From Lachnospiraceae bacterium (GTDB lineage Bacteria; Bacillota; Clostridia; Lachnospirales; Lachnospiraceae): 64,000 bases of DNA. The stretch lies in NCBI GenBank assembly GCA_017623675.1, contig JAGAOO010000030.1, positions 1-64,000 of the forward strand. The letters are read 5' to 3'. The notes under the pieces are model-generated. The model made no database searches. It worked only from the letters and a program-made list of their open reading frames with translations, and was not told the origin of the DNA. Both the position numbers and the translations under genes were made by a program. Numbering within the stretch: position 1 is the stretch's first letter; each line of letters starts with the position of its first letter. Below are positions 15,314 through 23,583 of this stretch, one piece after another.

Positions 15314-15335
15314 GGTGTTCACGGTGAACACCTTA
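15311..15335. promoter_or_regulatory. parS-like palindrome, copy 8 (25-bp perfect palindrome)
   Basis: The core TGTTCACGGTGAACA (15316-15330) has TAAGG/CCTTA arms. It overlaps the recombinase stop codon and is the last copy before host sequence begins. Confidence 0.65.
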
Positions 15336-15344
15336 CAACTGTTT

Positions 15345-15825
15345 TTATAGATACCTTCTTGGCACAGAGGAACTTGGACACGGCGAAATGATTTGTGCGA
15401 TTGTTCATCAGTTGACCCGTAATTTATCTATGGATGAAATTGAAAAATCCGGTTTTGATAAATATTACACCGACCACACCTTAGGTATCTGGCCACAGGC
15501 TGCCGGTGGTGTACCCTTCAATGCATGTGAATTCGCAGTAAAGGGCGACCCAATAACAGACTTGCATGAAGATATGGCGGCAGAACAAAAGGCAAGGACC
15601 ACTTACGACAACCTGCTTCGGCTTTCCAAGGATCACCCTGATGTTTATGCAGTCTTGAAATTCCTCCGTGCAAGAGAAGTCGTGCACTTCCAACGGTTTG
15701 GCGAAAGTCTTCGTATGGTACAGGATGACTTAGACGCAAAGAATTTCTATGCATTTAACCCGGATTTTGACACTTCGGCACCTTGCGTAGATAAGAAAAA
15801 TGATTGCGACTGTAAAGGAAAATAG
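15345..15825 (+). pseudogene. 3' part of a manganese catalase / CotJC-type gene, truncated by element integration
   Basis: In frame from about 15345: LLGTEELGHGEMICAIVHQL, and on to FQRFGESLRM...FYAFNPDFD. This is the C-terminal two thirds of a Mn-catalase (ferritin-like, metal ligands in TEELGH and VHFQ). The N-terminal helices are missing because the sequence before about 15345 belongs to the mobile element. No ribosome binding site precedes the first ATG (15388). The other half should lie at the far end of the element. A Cys-rich tail (CVDKKNDCDCKGK) follows. Confidence 0.8.
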
Positions 15826-15833
15826 AAGTTATA

Positions 15834-15872
15834 AAACAAAGCAGATGGAGCATTCCTATCTGCTTTGTTTCT
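15834..15872 (+). terminator. Terminator after the manganese catalase gene
   Basis: AAACAAAGCAGAT pairs with ATCTGCTTTGTTT, followed by a T-rich stretch. Confidence 0.75.
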
Positions 15873-15940
15873 TAATAAATCTGTATGAATATTGGCAAAA
15901 AATAATCAGAAATATCTATTGCCATTTTCTTAAAAAATGG

Positions 15941-15960
15941 TTACACTGTTAATAGTGTAA
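15941..15960. promoter_or_regulatory. Perfect dyad upstream of the HD gene
   Basis: TTACACT-GTTAAT-AGTGTAA lies 28 bases before the HD-protein start. It is likely a repressor site or a short hairpin in its leader; no cognate regulator is evident. Confidence 0.4.
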
Positions 15961-15987
15961 TTGAGAAACATTTTATGAGGTAATAGC

Positions 15988-16473
15988 ATGAATCGAGCAA
16001 AATTAGAGGAAGGAATCCGTATTTTACACGAAGAAATTCGAGCATTAAAAACTACTCGTTTTGTTGAAAATAAGGATTTCGTACAACATGGCAATACCAG
16101 CCTGTATCAGCACTGCATTTCCGTTGCTTATCGAAGCATCATTATTGCAGTTAAATTCAATTTGAATATTGATATGCGTTCCATGGTACGTGGTTCCTTA
16201 TTACATGATTATTACCTGTACGACTGGCATAATAAGGAAATACGGGAGCTTCATGGCTTTCATCATCCAAGAATTGCCTGTGAGAATGCAACGAGAGACT
16301 TTCAGTTGAATCCTGTTGAGCAGGATATCATCCGAAAGCACATGTTCCCGTTAACCCCTAAGCCTCCTATGCATAAGGAAGGCTGGATTATCTGTATTGC
16401 AGACAAACTGTGTTCTACTCAGGAAACATTAAAAATGGGAACCTCTTTTTGGAAGCCTGTTGAATTCTTCTAA
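15988..16473 (+). CDS. HD-domain phosphohydrolase family protein
   Basis: 161 residues of an HD-domain fold: the first metal His in YQHCISVAY, the HD pair in GSLLHDYYLYDWH, then HHPRIACENA and IIRKHMFP. These metal-dependent hydrolases act on phosphate esters such as nucleotides; the substrate here is unknown. The gene converges on the metal ATPase operon with 4 bases between stop codons. Confidence 0.75.
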   Translation: MNRAKLEEGIRILHEEIRALKTTRFVENKDFVQHGNTSLYQHCISVAYRSIIIAVKFNLNIDMRSMVRGSLLHDYYLYDWHNKEIRELHGFHHPRIACENATRDFQLNPVEQDIIRKHMFPLTPKPPMHKEGWIICIADKLCSTQETLKMGTSFWKPVEFF

Positions 16474-16477
16474 CTGT

Positions 16478-18385
16478 TTATGCTGCCAACCGCTTCGTAT
16501 ATAATGCTCTGGTAGCATTTAGGACTGCAAGCACCATTACTCCTACATCTGCCAAAATTGCAAGCCACATACCAAGACCTGCAAATGCAATCAAAAGCAG
16601 GCAGATGATTTTTACTGCTAAAGCAAATACAATATTCTGATATACAATACCCAATGTCTTTCTGGATATCTTCATAGCCAAAGCAATCTTGGCAGGGTCA
16701 TCATCCATTAATACAACATCTGCAGCTTCAATTGCCGCATCCGAACCCATTGCCCCCATAGCAATACCAATATCTGCTCTGGATAAAACCGGTGCATCAT
16801 TGATACCATCACCTACAAAAGCAAGCTTTTCAGCATCGTCCTTCTTAGCAAGCAAGGCTTCCACCTGCTCCACCTTGTCTGCCGGAAGCAATTCACTGTA
16901 TACCTCGTCAACGTTCAATTCTTTTGCTATAGACTCTGCCACCGGACGGCTGTCTCCTGTCAGCATAACTGTTTTCTTAACGCCTGCTGACTTCAATCCG
17001 GCAATGGCTTTCTTGGAATTCTCTTTTACTACATCATTAATCAGAATATATCCTGCATACTGACCGTCAACTGCCACATATACAACGGTTCCAACCTGTT
17101 GCGGTTCTGAATATTCCAATTGTAACTGCTTCATCAGCTTTTGATTACCTGCTGCCACCTTCATTCCATTTACACAGGCAGTTACCCCATGTCCACTGAT
17201 TTCCTCCACATCAGATATCTGACTGTTATCTATTTCTTTTCCATATGCTTCCCGCAGACTCCGGCTGATTGGATGGTTGGAATAGCTCTCTACCTGTGCT
17301 GCATAGGATAGCAAATCCTCTTGTGTCATGCTTCCGACGGGGCAAATCTCTGTTACCTGAAATACGCCCTGAGTCAGAGTTCCGGTCTTGTCAAATACCA
17401 TGTATTTTACCTTTGCCAGGGTTTCCAGATAATTAGAGCCTTTAATCAAAATTCCACGGGCAGATGCACCACCGATACCACCAAAAAAACTAAGTGGTAC
17501 GGAAATCACCAATGCACACGGGCAACTAACAACCAAAAAGCTTAACGCATTCTGAATCCAATTCTCCCATGCCGGTGCCTGATGCAAAATAAACTGATTT
17601 ACTACCGGCGGTAAAACTGCCACCGCCACCGCTGCAAAGCAGACCAGTGGTGTATATACCTTTGCAAACTTCGAAATGAAGTTCTCAGACTTAGCTTTCT
17701 TCATGCTGGAATTTTCCACCAAATCCAGTATCTTAGATACTGTAGATTCTCCGAATTCCTTGGTGGTTTTCACCTTTAACAAACCACTCATATTGACACA
17801 GCCACTGATGACCTCATCCCCAGCCTTCACTTCTCTTGGCAGACTTTCTCCCGTTAGGGCACTGGTATTCAATGTAGATACACCTTCTACAATTGTTCCG
17901 TCAATAGGAACCTTTTCTCCCGGTTGTACAATAATTACAGTGCCAACTTCCACATCCTCAGGGTCAACCTGTTCCAATCCATTTTCGCCTTCAACATTGG
18001 CATAATCCGGTCGTATATCCATCAACGCAGTAATATTCTTCCGGCTCTTTCCAACCGCACAAGACTGGAATAACTCACCAATCTGATAGAACAGCATAAC
18101 CGCTACACTTTCTTCAAAATCTCCGGTTTTCCAGACGCCAAGCACCAATGCACCTACCGTCGCAACTGCCATTAGAAAATTCTCATCAAAAACTTCCCGA
18201 TGGTAAATTCCAAGTGCTGCTTTCCTCAAAATATCATAACCAATAATCATATACGGAACCAAATAAAGCACCAGCAAAATCCATTTATTCTCTATTCCAA
18301 TGCGTGGAGTTAGAATCATAAGACCTGCCAGCAGCACTGCTGAAATAATAATTCGATATAGGACCTTTTTCTGCTTTTTTGTCAT
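16478..18385 (-). CDS. Heavy-metal P1B-type ATPase (Zn/Cd/Co exporter type)
   Basis: 635 residues. The transmembrane CPC motif (SCPCAL), phosphorylation site DKTGT, TGES in the actuator domain and GDGINDAP hinge identify a P1B-ATPase; CPC with a K in the last helices fits the Zn/Cd/Pb group. It lacks the N-terminal metal-binding domain, which is supplied as a separate 72-residue protein just upstream. The operon arsR - HMA protein - ATPase runs leftward and is probably derepressed by metal. Confidence 0.92.
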   Translation of the reverse strand: MTKKQKKVLYRIIISAVLLAGLMILTPRIGIENKWILLVLYLVPYMIIGYDILRKAALGIYHREVFDENFLMAVATVGALVLGVWKTGDFEESVAVMLFYQIGELFQSCAVGKSRKNITALMDIRPDYANVEGENGLEQVDPEDVEVGTVIIVQPGEKVPIDGTIVEGVSTLNTSALTGESLPREVKAGDEVISGCVNMSGLLKVKTTKEFGESTVSKILDLVENSSMKKAKSENFISKFAKVYTPLVCFAAVAVAVLPPVVNQFILHQAPAWENWIQNALSFLVVSCPCALVISVPLSFFGGIGGASARGILIKGSNYLETLAKVKYMVFDKTGTLTQGVFQVTEICPVGSMTQEDLLSYAAQVESYSNHPISRSLREAYGKEIDNSQISDVEEISGHGVTACVNGMKVAAGNQKLMKQLQLEYSEPQQVGTVVYVAVDGQYAGYILINDVVKENSKKAIAGLKSAGVKKTVMLTGDSRPVAESIAKELNVDEVYSELLPADKVEQVEALLAKKDDAEKLAFVGDGINDAPVLSRADIGIAMGAMGSDAAIEAADVVLMDDDPAKIALAMKISRKTLGIVYQNIVFALAVKIICLLLIAFAGLGMWLAILADVGVMVLAVLNATRALYTKRLAA

Positions 18386-18406
18386 GTTCTGTTCCTCTTT
18401 TCTACT

Positions 18407-18625
18407 TTATAGAAATACCTCGCAGTCCGGCTCCACCTTCTTACAAGCCTTCGCAACTGCTTTCATAACAGTGTCAACATCTGCACCCTCATCAAATTCC
18501 ACCTTCATCTTCTGTGTCATAAAGCTTACGGTTGCATCCGCAACACCTGCTGTTGCTTTTGCTGCATCCTCCATCTTCAAAGCACAGTTTGCACAATCTA
18601 CTTCAATCTTATATGTCTTTTTCAT
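18407..18625 (-). CDS. Separate HMA metal-binding protein
   Basis: 72 residues with the ferredoxin-like HMA fold and the metal site DCANC (canonical GMxCxxC is altered to DCANCA). It lies 21 bases upstream of the ATPase gene and probably acts as the metal-binding domain that the ATPase lacks. AGGAG precedes the ATG. Confidence 0.88.
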   Translation of the reverse strand: MKKTYKIEVDCANCALKMEDAAKATAGVADATVSFMTQKMKVEFDEGADVDTVMKAVAKACKKVEPDCEVFL

Positions 18626-18676
18626 AACATTTCTCCTTATCTATTTTCTCATTTTGTTTCCTAACCAATGCGATAC

Positions 18677-19024
18677 CTATTCTTCCACATGCTCCATACC
18701 CATTTCCATAATATGATATACATGGTCATCATCTAATGCATAAAAGATACTTTTCCCTTCCCGGCGAAATTTCACCAGTTTTGCATCTTTCAGAATTCGT
18801 AATTGATGGCTGACAGAGGACTGGCTCATACTCAAAACCTCTGCTATATCTCCTACACATAATTCATTACCAAATAGTGCATATAAAATACGGATTCTGG
18901 TAGAATCACCAAATACTTTAAATAGCTCTGCTACTTCATATAGAACTTCTTCCGGGGGCTGGTTATTCACCAGTTTTTCCAACATCTCGGAATTCAATTT
19001 ATTCTGTTCCTGACTTGATTCCAT
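18677..19024 (-). CDS. ArsR/SmtB-family metal-responsive repressor
   Basis: 115 residues, winged helix (VGDIAEVLSMSQSSVSHQLR). The alpha-3 site has only one Cys (ELCVGD), but the alpha-5 pattern D-x-H...H-x-x-E (DDHVYH...EHVEE) of CzrA/SmtB-type zinc/cobalt sensors is complete. ATG 19024 follows AAGGAGGACATT. It should repress its own operon through the dyad at 19053-19076. Confidence 0.88.
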   Translation of the reverse strand: MESSQEQNKLNSEMLEKLVNNQPPEEVLYEVAELFKVFGDSTRIRILYALFGNELCVGDIAEVLSMSQSSVSHQLRILKDAKLVKFRREGKSIFYALDDDHVYHIMEMGMEHVEE

Positions 19025-19052
19025 AATGTCCTCCTTCACAATGTTTATTTTA

Positions 19053-19076
19053 TCATATGTTCATTCGTTCATATGA
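19053..19076. promoter_or_regulatory. Operator of the metal efflux operon
   Basis: TCATATG and CATATGA arms, 10 bases apart, just upstream of the arsR start; this AT-rich imperfect palindrome resembles ArsR/SmtB operators. Confidence 0.6.
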
Positions 19077-19115
19077 ATAATAACGCATATGTTTGCAGTT
19101 GTCAATATGTATTTT

Positions 19116-19805
19116 TTAGACAGGATCTGGAGTATCAAACTCCAAATTTGCTATATAATCTTCATTTATAGTTGGTTCTGCTAATAGAATTTGTTTCTTA
19201 GTATATCGAGGATGTCTGTATATATTATTGCGAACACCGTTTATCGTCTTGTCCTTTAACATTACATATTGATAAATACCACCATATTCAACATTCTTCT
19301 TTACACCAAACGAAATTATCCTACAGGGAGAATCTTTTCCTGCTCTGTGTATTAGAAATATAAATACTGTCTGGTTACGTGATTTCAACTGACTTTTTAT
19401 AATATAATCACAAGGTATTATTGAATTTTTGTAAGGTGAATCTTTGGGGGAATAAATATAGACAATATTTTCCTCATCTAGATATTCTTCCAGGAATCGA
19501 AATTCAGATATTCTAAGTTGAACATCTCGTTCTTCGTTTGGTTTTCCTTTATAATTACTGTCTTTAGATAAATACTCATCTGTTATAGGATTTGTCTTAT
19601 CTAATACCCAATGGATTGTTTTCTTTACATTTCTCGGAATATCAATATCGGTAAGGTACTGTAATCCTATCGCGTGATGAAAGTCACTTATTTTAAAATC
19701 AATATCAAATACAGATATTTTTTTGTTCAAAGATGTATGAAAAGTATATGTAGTTGTTTCAGTTAATTTCTTAAAATTTTTAGCACACTCTTGAATTATT
19801 TCCAT
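19116..19805 (-). CDS. PBECR4-like putative nuclease-domain protein
   Basis: 229 residues. The pattern FDIDFKISDFHHAIGLQYLT with a later IYRHPRYTKK resembles the PBECR4 family (phage Barnase-EndoU-colicin-RelE-like nucleases), predicted RNases of phages and mobile elements. I chose ATG 19805 because AAAGGAG is 4-5 bases upstream. A terminator-like hairpin and a long structured leader precede it, suggesting tight control. Family call is from memory of motifs and is moderate. Confidence 0.5.
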   Translation of the reverse strand: MEIIQECAKNFKKLTETTTYTFHTSLNKKISVFDIDFKISDFHHAIGLQYLTDIDIPRNVKKTIHWVLDKTNPITDEYLSKDSNYKGKPNEERDVQLRISEFRFLEEYLDEENIVYIYSPKDSPYKNSIIPCDYIIKSQLKSRNQTVFIFLIHRAGKDSPCRIISFGVKKNVEYGGIYQYVMLKDKTINGVRNNIYRHPRYTKKQILLAEPTINEDYIANLEFDTPDPV

Positions 19806-20030
19806 ATTACTCCTTTGCATAACAAAAGCCTTGCAAAAAAAATGCAAGGCCTTGTTATCTCCTGTAATGCAACTTTCTTTCGCAAAAGCTAAGATGGATT
19901 ATGGTAAGTTGCCACCTTTGTGAGCCTCAGTGTTCACCGCTCTCCATCACAGCGTTCACATCATAGGCGAAACACATTTTAACGAGTGTGTAGCTCGTAA
20001 AGGTTTCCCTTTAATCATTATAATACGCTA
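19806..20030 (-). promoter_or_regulatory. Structured leader with terminator hairpin before the PBECR4-like gene
   Basis: On the minus strand the hairpin AAGGCCTTGCA...TGCAAGGC plus TTTTG (19825-19852) lies directly before the gene. Further upstream are GCAACTT/AAGTTGC arms, an ACGAG/CTCGT hairpin and a GC-rich segment. There is no ORF here. The arrangement suggests an attenuator or unclassified cis-regulatory RNA. Confidence 0.45.
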
Positions 20031-20041
20031 AAGCCTTATAA

Positions 20042-20188
20042 TTGTCAATTATTCATTTCTTCGGTATAATAGTTTCACTAACACTCTTTCTATAATATTA
20101 ATACCTTATGTAAAAATAAAAGGGATAATTTATGAAAGTAAATAGATTAAGGGCATTATCGCTCTGAACAAATTTTGATAATGCTCTT
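20042..20188 (+). promoter_or_regulatory. Promoter, 11-residue leader peptide and attenuator-like hairpin without a downstream gene
   Basis: TTGTCA (20042-20047), 17 bases, TATAAT (20065-20070). At 20132-20167 is a short ORF (MKVNRLRALSL) with AAAGGG upstream, and its end forms a hairpin with 20177-20188 (AAGGGCATTATC/GATAATGCTCTT). This looks like a translation-attenuation leader, but no plus-strand gene follows; probably a remnant. Confidence 0.35.
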
Positions 20189-20448
20189 GATAAACAACGG
20201 TACAGATGTACCAAACCATTACATATTTAGTCCGTTCACTATATTAATCTTAAAAACCTTGATTGTCAAGTTTCTTATCAGTATCCATACCGGAAATAGA
20301 TGGCACCAAAAATCATCACCAACTCCATTAAGAAGTCAGTGCTGATAATCTTGCCAAAAAATTAATATCTTGTCACATCCCGTCTCAAAATAATGTACGT
20401 CATTTTTTGATGAAATTTCAATTAATAATCAAGAACAAGAACTCATAT

Positions 20449-20583
20449 ATAACTCATAGTACCATTACCATCTGAATCATACCAAAGACATGCGGTTCCG
20501 CCTTGTGTATAAAGATAGTCGCTCATTGCAGGACCATGTGTACCTGAAGCCATCCATGCACTACTTACATTAGATGTCCCTAA
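20449..20583 (-). pseudogene. Remnant of a secreted-type protein C-terminus
   Basis: Open minus-strand frame reading GTSNVSSAWMASGTHGPAMS then DYLYTQGGTACLWYDSDGNG and TMSYI-stop. It has no start and abuts the end of the ATPase gene in another frame. Composition is that of an extracellular protein tail. The remaining sequence between 20190 and 20449 shows nothing I can interpret beyond short open stretches. Confidence 0.35.
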
Positions 20584-21914
20584 TCCCATTCTTTCAAAAA
20601 TGCTTTCATCATAAAAGCACAAAAATATGGAAATGTATATATGTCGTTTGAACGACCGATATTAAAATCCCCAAACTTTATTCCATGCCTAATATCACTA
20701 TAGTTATCATTCTTTATTAAGGCAGTTAATGACTTTGAATTGTTATTATTTGATTTCACCTCAACCGGAATCAATTCATCTTTGCTCCTTACAAAGAAGT
20801 CTTCTTCCAGTGTTGAATTATCCTTTTTATAATAGAACAGACCTAACCCTTGCTTAACAAAGGCTTCCGCAATGAAATTCTCATACAACGCCCCTTTATA
20901 AACACCAAGATTCTTATTTACCCGTAGATCTTCCTGGGCTTCTTCATCTAATGAGGAAACTAATAATCCTGTGTCCGGATAATATAGTTTATATTTTTTT
21001 ACGTCTGCATTTCCCTTAAGTGGTAACTCTGGATAGCATAGGCAATTACATTCCGTTATTACTCCTGCATCTATTAACCATTCAATGCATCCGGTATATT
21101 CTCTTGAACGTGCATTTTTTTCTATTTTGTTAAATTGAAATTTCTTATTTTCTTTTGCCAGTTGTGCAGGTATGCTTCTATATACGCTGATTATTTTTGT
21201 CTGATCAAGACCTTCTGCATATTTTCTAACATCCTCTTCATAATCAAGTCGAATTTGCTGTTGAATCGCTAATGAATTTGAAAATGTTCCGGTTTCTACA
21301 TAGCCCTTAACAACATCCGGCATTCCACCCAAAATGCAATAATCCATAAATAAAGATTTATACACTTTCATTTCTATTTCACTAAACGGCTTCCCATCTA
21401 CCATATGCTTTAAGATATCTGCTATCTGCTTCGCTTGATATCCTTTTGCCCAAAGAAATTCTTCAAAATCCATGGAAAACATTTCATAGTCAACTTTATA
21501 TCCAACACTATTACTGTGTATTTTTTTGTAATTAATTCCAAGCATAGATCCACTACAAATAACATCATATCTTCCATCCATACGAAAAGCTTTTAAAGTA
21601 GTCGCTACATCAGGATATTCTTGAATTTCGTCAAAAATTATGATGGTTTCTCCCGGTATAAATTGAATGGAAGGATTTACTAAAGTTATATTTTTCAACA
21701 CCGTTTCAACATCATAGCCATCACTGACTATTGCACTGTATTTCTTTTCCAATGCAAAATTAATATATATTATATTTTCATATTGTTCATTTGCAAAATG
21801 GAGTATTGACTCTGTTTTTCCAATTTGTCTGGCCCCCTTAACGATTAAGGGCTTGCGTGCAGGATCTTTCTTCCATTGAAGTAAAAAATCATCAACTTTT
21901 CTCTTAAAATACAT
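20580..21914 (-). CDS. AAA-family ATPase with DUF4143 domain
   Basis: 444 residues: Walker A GARQIGKT (about 32-39), Walker B IIIFDEIQ (about 95-102), sensor-like ICSGSMLG, and a C-terminal DUF4143 domain with the nuclease-like pattern (ENFIAEAF...YYKKDNSTLEEDFFVRSKDELIPVEVK, in pieces). This family is very common in gut Firmicutes and Bacteroidetes, and its role is unknown. ATG 21914 follows GGAGG. It appears to be a single-gene transcript. Confidence 0.88.
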   Translation of the reverse strand: MYFKRKVDDFLLQWKKDPARKPLIVKGARQIGKTESILHFANEQYENIIYINFALEKKYSAIVSDGYDVETVLKNITLVNPSIQFIPGETIIIFDEIQEYPDVATTLKAFRMDGRYDVICSGSMLGINYKKIHSNSVGYKVDYEMFSMDFEEFLWAKGYQAKQIADILKHMVDGKPFSEIEMKVYKSLFMDYCILGGMPDVVKGYVETGTFSNSLAIQQQIRLDYEEDVRKYAEGLDQTKIISVYRSIPAQLAKENKKFQFNKIEKNARSREYTGCIEWLIDAGVITECNCLCYPELPLKGNADVKKYKLYYPDTGLLVSSLDEEAQEDLRVNKNLGVYKGALYENFIAEAFVKQGLGLFYYKKDNSTLEEDFFVRSKDELIPVEVKSNNNNSKSLTALIKNDNYSDIRHGIKFGDFNIGRSNDIYTFPYFCAFMMKAFLKEWD

Positions 21915-22050
21915 AGGATTCACCTCCATATAGAAAGTTTATCACAAAACAATAGCCTGTTCAAACATTATTATCACATTTTATGAGCCAGTTTATGCAA
22001 TTATTTCACCTTTTTGTAGCAGTCAAGAAAAGTAGACATCTAAATTTGCA

Positions 22051-22536
22051 CTAATAATCTTCATATTCTTCGCCTTTAGAAGCAGCAATTTTCTCTGCAC
22101 ACTCCAACATACTACCATATAAATCCACTACCTTACCACATTTCACGCACTGTAATATCTCTTGTTCCGGATATTTGAAGTGGTACGGTTTGTTTATATA
22201 TTCTTCCAGTCCCGGCACTCTCGAAGCCATATACGCATCCACGCCGTCCGGATAAAAATCCTCGTCCAACCAGCCCACGTTCTTTGTATGGCAATATGGA
22301 CAACGCATGTCTTTCACCTGCTTAAACTTACGGATAGGGAGTTTGGGTGAAACCCGGTCAAGTGTCTGAACGGTCACCACAATACTGTCTAACTTATTCA
22401 AAATACGTGAAAACAGTTTGTCTTTTCCTTCCTGATTCACAGACGGTGTATTCTGTGTTTCCACCTGCTCCATATACTCTTGCTTGGATATTCCATTTTC
22501 GATCTTCTCTTTGTAATCTTGGATATTGATAACCAT
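22051..22536 (-). CDS. Zinc-ribbon hypothetical protein
   Basis: 161 residues with two CxxC pairs (CPYC at about 83 and CVKC at about 137) forming one zinc ribbon around a long insert; the N-terminal third is helical. GAGGTG before ATG 22536. I cannot name a family or partner. Confidence 0.6.
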   Translation of the reverse strand: MVINIQDYKEKIENGISKQEYMEQVETQNTPSVNQEGKDKLFSRILNKLDSIVVTVQTLDRVSPKLPIRKFKQVKDMRCPYCHTKNVGWLDEDFYPDGVDAYMASRVPGLEEYINKPYHFKYPEQEILQCVKCGKVVDLYGSMLECAEKIAASKGEEYEDY

Positions 22537-22721
22537 ATTGCACCTCATGTTTATCTTGGTTCTTTCAACTTTGTTTCGTAATTATAAATCTTAATAGAAA
22601 TTCATTTCTAATAAATATTTTGATAATCTTATTGTAACAGAAACTAAATTTTCTGATTTCCTTATACCTAGCGGAGAATAGTATCAAACAAATCCTCAAA
22701 TATTCGTATTCAAGATTTGGT

Positions 22722-22996
22722 TCAACTGCATGTCCCTCCATATTCAAGCATCTTTTCAAGAGTTCTTACATCTTCCTCAACTTCTTGAGGTGTCAAATCG
22801 AAATATGGCAAACCTAAATCGTCATACCAACTTATTAAGTCATATTTACTAATGCCTAATAATTCAGCAACTTTACCATGAGAAAGTGTTCCGTTTTTAT
22901 TTGTGGATATAGCAACAACGCCAACCCTTTGGATGATGTTTCAACATACTTGGCAACTTCTTCTTGAACGTCATACACTATTTTAACAGTATTCAT
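22722..22996 (-). pseudogene. UPF0175 family gene with a frameshift in a run of five A
   Basis: Frame 1 from ATG 22996 reads MNTVKIVYDVQEEVAKYVET...ALLLYPQIK; the homology continues in another frame as NGTLSHGKVAELLGISKYDL and DLGLPYFDLTPQEVEED to stop at 22722. One missing base in the A5 run (22894-22898) splits the gene. UPF0175 proteins are small HTH antitoxin-like proteins. The transcript carries the shared leader RNA (23094-23220). Confidence 0.7.
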
Positions 22997-23093
22997 CAAT
23001 TCTCCTCCTTCTGGCTTTCTTTTTTTCCAAACATAATACAAACATTCTCTTCTTTCCTCCTTTGTTCTCATTATTTTATATAAAGAGAGCAAA

Positions 23094-23220
23094 GTCCTTA
23101 TTTCTGCTCTCTAAATACCTTCATTTAGAAAGCAGATATCTACCTTATTATATTGTTCCTTTATTCACTCAAACCTCTCATGGAGGATTTTATTTAAGCC
23201 AGTGCTTCGTAGCACCAAAT
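23094..23220 (-). promoter_or_regulatory. Shared switch-like leader RNA, copy 1 (before UPF0175)
   Basis: Three hairpins in order on the minus strand: GTGCTACGAAGCAC (about 23202-23215), AATCCTCC/GAGGTTT (23171-23190), CTGCTTTCTAAAT/ATTTAGAGAGCAG (23104-23135). The right arm of the last can instead pair with GCTCTCT (23094-23100), giving two exclusive folds close to the ribosome binding site. Near-identical copies precede the genes at 27541 and 30905. Confidence 0.65.
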
Positions 23221-23414
23221 TATGGTCAACTACCCACGGCCTAAGGTCCACGTGCTTGTAACCACAATAGCATTCCCATCATTACTGTATTCTTTCTTAA
23301 TATTCTAACATAAAGAGGATATCCTGCAAGGAAAACACAAAAAATAATTTGCAACTGATATTGCGATTTTGCATCTTAATTTATTTGAAATCACACACAA
23401 ATTGTTTTCCAAAC

Positions 23415-23475
23415 TGGTGTAAACTCATACCATTTGTGTGTAAAACGGTGCAAACATATACCATTTGTGTGCAAT
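23415..23475. repeat. Two tandem copies of a 25-31-base repeat
   Basis: GGTGTAAACTCATACCATTT and GGTGCAAACATATACCATTT, each followed by GTGTG, repeat with a 31-base period downstream of the adhesin terminator. They may be regulator sites; nothing else is seen between 23221 and 23495. Confidence 0.45.
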
Positions 23476-23494
23476 TTTTTCTGGAAAAAATTCG

Positions 23495-23528
23495 GTCCGC
23501 GAGCTTCCTAACAAGGAACCTCGCGGAC
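23495..23528 (-). terminator. Terminator of the second thioester adhesin
   Basis: GTCCGCGAG and CTCGCGGAC arms with a T-run on the minus strand (about 23484-23489). Confidence 0.8.
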
Positions 23529-23564
23529 TCTGTCTAAGATTTTGTATCCGAATATTTATAATAA

Positions 23565-23583
23565 ATGAAACTGAAAAACTTCA
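23565..23583 (+). repeat. 19-bp inverted repeat, left arm
   Basis: ATGAAACTGAAAAACTTCA, identical to the first 19 bases of the adhesin coding sequence but on the opposite strand. It includes the adhesin stop codon. The partner is at 25527-25545. Confidence 0.9.

Noticed and set aside
19929-19945. GTGTTCACCG half-site of the parS-like palindrome
   Set aside because: Only one arm is present (followed by CTCTCC), so it is not counted.
22565-22759. 64-residue minus-strand frame downstream of UPF0175
   Set aside because: Overlaps the UPF0175 3' end in a wrong frame and shows no toxin-like (PIN) motif.
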